A stretch of 14,138 nucleotides of DNA from Sanchytrium tribonematis (Eukaryota; Sanchytriomycota; Sanchytriomycetes; Sanchytriales; Sanchytriaceae): NCBI GenBank assembly GCA_018985235.1, contig JADGIG010000174.1, positions 1 through 14,138 of the forward strand, in the 5' to 3' direction. A program made the translations under genes and the position numbers. Of this stretch, positions 12,465 through 14,138 are shown in pieces. The notes under the pieces were generated by a model. That model was not told where the DNA came from. It did not search any database and was given only the letters and a program-made list of their open reading frames with translations. Every line of letters starts with the position of its first letter. Within the stretch, counting starts at the first letter, position 1.

Positions 12465-14138
12465 ATGAGAAAGAACTTCTCAATTGAAGCGAAATTCACC
12501 AACATTCTTGTTTTTGGTGAATCTATTGTGGCATTTGGAAAAGAAAATAAAATCTTGCTTGTTGATGGGTCAAAAAATATGCAACCAATTGATCTAGGGG
12601 ATGAGAATGCAATTTTAGTAGATGGTCGCGAAAATCAATTGGGTATTATAACTGCATCTTCAAAGGTGCTGATTTTCGAATCTGGTAAAATTGATGTTAG
12701 AGCATCCACAATTCCATCACCCTCTTATGTAAAGTGGAATCTCGATGGTTCAATTTTGAGCATTGGTTCCCATAAGGGCGTGCTTTATACTCTGAGCGGA
12801 AATGATTTGCTGGAGTTCAAATCGGAAATGAATAAGAGTATAATATTTATTTCCTGGCTCTCGTCAAAAATCGTACTATTTATCTCCAAAGACAAGAAAA
12901 TCAATTTATGTGAGCTGGTCCAAACACATAGACTCAAGCTGCTTGAGTCATATAATCTACAGCTAGAGCCAGTATACTGTAAGGTGAAGATAGTTGAAAA
13001 CAAAGTCAAGATTATCATAGGGTCGTTTAACGCAATTGAGGTTGTGAGCCTCGGAAATAATTTGAAGATGGAAAAAGCAATATTAGAATTTCCTGAGTCT
13101 TATGGCACCGTTTGCGATGTGGAATTTGGAGAAAAGTCAATTTTTGCAATATTTTCAAAACCAGTAGTATTGCAAATATCAGTCGCAGATGCGGACTTTG
13201 GTGCTAAAATTTCTAGCTCAAAGCTGCCTCAGGATACTTACACCAAATGCTACTTTGACAAACATTTATATATTGTGGGCCTGAAGCAAGTAATAGAATT
13301 TGAAGCCTTTTTAAAGAGTTCTAAAGTAATAACTACAACTCAGTACAGAATTTTGGATTCTTCATATGGAACTAGTCTTGCAATTGGCACAGAAAATTCA
13401 TCAATAGAGATTTTTACCTCGATTAATCATTTGAATTTCAGTTCTTTCGGTCCGCATTATGTCTTACTTAAAAAAAATGAGGTCAATTTATGTCGCATTG
13501 TTTACCAATTTAATCCAAATTTAGAAAAAAGATTTTCGTTTAAAAATACTGCAACTTTCGAAATCAATGGCAAGTCCAATCTTACATCGAAAATCAGCAA
13601 GTCCAAAATATGTTTACGGGAGAAAGATTTACTTCGATTTTTTGATTACAAATTAAGATTTATCCATGAACAGAAGTTCGAGGGCTTAGGTTTAGATTTT
13701 GAGATAAACGATTCTAGTATTGTTTCTTTAGATTCTAATTGCTTATGTATTTGCACAATTAAGGGGATTTTGATCGATAAAATTGAGAATGTCTTCACAT
13801 ACTGGTTGAATAATGAATTTTTGGTATATTCCACTTGCGAGAATGTTCTAATTGTAACCCTTGATGACATGAAAGTGAGATTTATTATATCCATTCAAAA
13901 TGTCAAAAAAATACGCTCTCCCAATACTTATTGCGACGTTTTATTTCTCAAATCTGATCATAAATGGTTTCTTTGTCGGCCTTTGAAAGGAAGTCTTCTA
14001 CATCTTGAATATCTGAAAGGAGACTTAATATTTCTGGAAAACTCTGGCCATTTGCATGAATATGTGGCCTTTGACCAAGAAAGTCTTTCAGCTACTTTAT
14101 TTAATAACAAATCCTTCAGACAATTTAACACTAGGAGT
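12465..14138 (+). CDS. Divergent IFT144/WDR19-like beta-propeller protein (partial, 3' end outside window)
   Basis: A single frame is open for 558 codons from the ATG at 12465 to the last base, with no stop, so the C-terminus is missing. The sequence is WD-like: repeated short beta blades such as YVKWNLDGSILSIGSHKGVLY, SYGTSLAIGTENSSIEIF and EFLVYSTCENVLIVTL. Order and spacing fit the N-terminal double propeller of IFT144/WDR19: an MRKNFS start (human MKRIFS), a KG(V/N)L(Y/L) blade near residue 110, a SLAIGT...IEIF blade near 305, and FLVYST...NVKKI...CDVLFL near 450-490. IFT144 is a core IFT-A subunit needed for retrograde transport in cilia. If right, the cell builds a flagellum. The match is from memory of the family pattern and is divergent; IFT121/WDR35 or another propeller protein is possible. 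Confidence 0.6.
   Translation, partial: MRKNFSIEAKFTNILVFGESIVAFGKENKILLVDGSKNMQPIDLGDENAILVDGRENQLGIITASSKVLIFESGKIDVRASTIPSPSYVKWNLDGSILSIGSHKGVLYTLSGNDLLEFKSEMNKSIIFISWLSSKIVLFISKDKKINLCELVQTHRLKLLESYNLQLEPVYCKVKIVENKVKIIIGSFNAIEVVSLGNNLKMEKAILEFPESYGTVCDVEFGEKSIFAIFSKPVVLQISVADADFGAKISSSKLPQDTYTKCYFDKHLYIVGLKQVIEFEAFLKSSKVITTTQYRILDSSYGTSLAIGTENSSIEIFTSINHLNFSSFGPHYVLLKKNEVNLCRIVYQFNPNLEKRFSFKNTATFEINGKSNLTSKISKSKICLREKDLLRFFDYKLRFIHEQKFEGLGLDFEINDSSIVSLDSNCLCICTIKGILIDKIENVFTYWLNNEFLVYSTCENVLIVTLDDMKVRFIISIQNVKKIRSPNTYCDVLFLKSDHKWFLCRPLKGSLLHLEYLKGDLIFLENSGHLHEYVAFDQESLSATLFNNKSFRQFNTRS

Noticed and set aside
1-14138. Nucleomorph or heterotrich ciliate origin because of tiny introns
   Set aside because: A nucleomorph would not be expected to carry IFT or mitochondrial lysine genes; heterotrich introns are 15-16 nt. 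The Hmo1-like, two-SH3 and LENG8-like set fits an opisthokont-like genome better, though this is not proven.
1-14138. tRNA, rRNA, CRISPR, transposon or viral elements
   Set aside because: No cloverleaf, rRNA core, spaced repeats, terminal inverted repeats, transposase or reverse transcriptase motifs were seen on either strand.

Overview
The window is nuclear DNA from a eukaryote with a very compact, AT-rich genome. It holds eleven protein genes with almost no space between them; no gap exceeds about 170 bases. All three standard stop codons are used as terminators. Gene content (full-length lysine-catabolic LKR/SDH enzyme with a mitochondrial-type N-terminus, Sec63, eIF2A, a LENG8/Thp3-type SAC3 protein, an Hmo1-like HMG-box protein, a two-SH3 protein and a divergent IFT144/WDR19-like flagellar propeller) suggests a flagellated protist or an early-diverging flagellated fungal relative (Rozella, aphelid or chytrid grade). 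That placement is inference; the exact organism is not recognised.

The main discovery is the introns. Five genes are interrupted by introns that are each 19 nt long, begin GT, end TAG, and carry T-R-A-Y at intron positions 12-15, so the probable branch adenosine sits five bases before the exon. Two of the five are confirmed by aligning two tandem paralogs. The others restore family-typical protein sequence in saccharopine dehydrogenase, Sec63 and an acyltransferase-3 protein. Because 19 is not a multiple of 3, each unrecognised intron looks like a frameshift or an early stop, and conventional prediction would split or truncate these genes.

Layout. 1-813 (-): acyltransferase-3 family membrane protein, 3' end beyond the window. 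943-3583 (+): bifunctional LKR/saccharopine dehydrogenase. 3593-4579 (-): two-SH3 protein. 4667-5435 (-) and 5505-6255 (-): tandem seven-helix membrane paralogs with GPCR-like topology. 6426-8325 (+): Sec63. 8331-9692 (-): eIF2A. 9741-10361 (-): HMG-box protein. 10513-11709 (+): SAC3/GANP family LENG8/Thp3-like. 11855-12445 (+): unrecognised 196-residue protein. 12465-14138 (+): open beta-propeller ORF resembling IFT144, running off the right edge.

Gene ends are as reduced as the introns. In five genes the stop codon TAA lies inside the AATAAA poly(A) signal, and two convergent pairs have stops 5 and 9 bases apart at palindromic AATAAA...TTTATT blocks. Start-proximal elements recur: TTTGAAAC just before the ATG of four genes, G-CCACTTT before three others, and TATAAA exactly 28 bases before the ATG of both members of a divergent pair. 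The genes do not form a pathway; most are housekeeping (lysine breakdown, ER translocation, translation, chromatin, mRNA processing or export, cilium), and their closeness reflects genome compaction rather than an operon.
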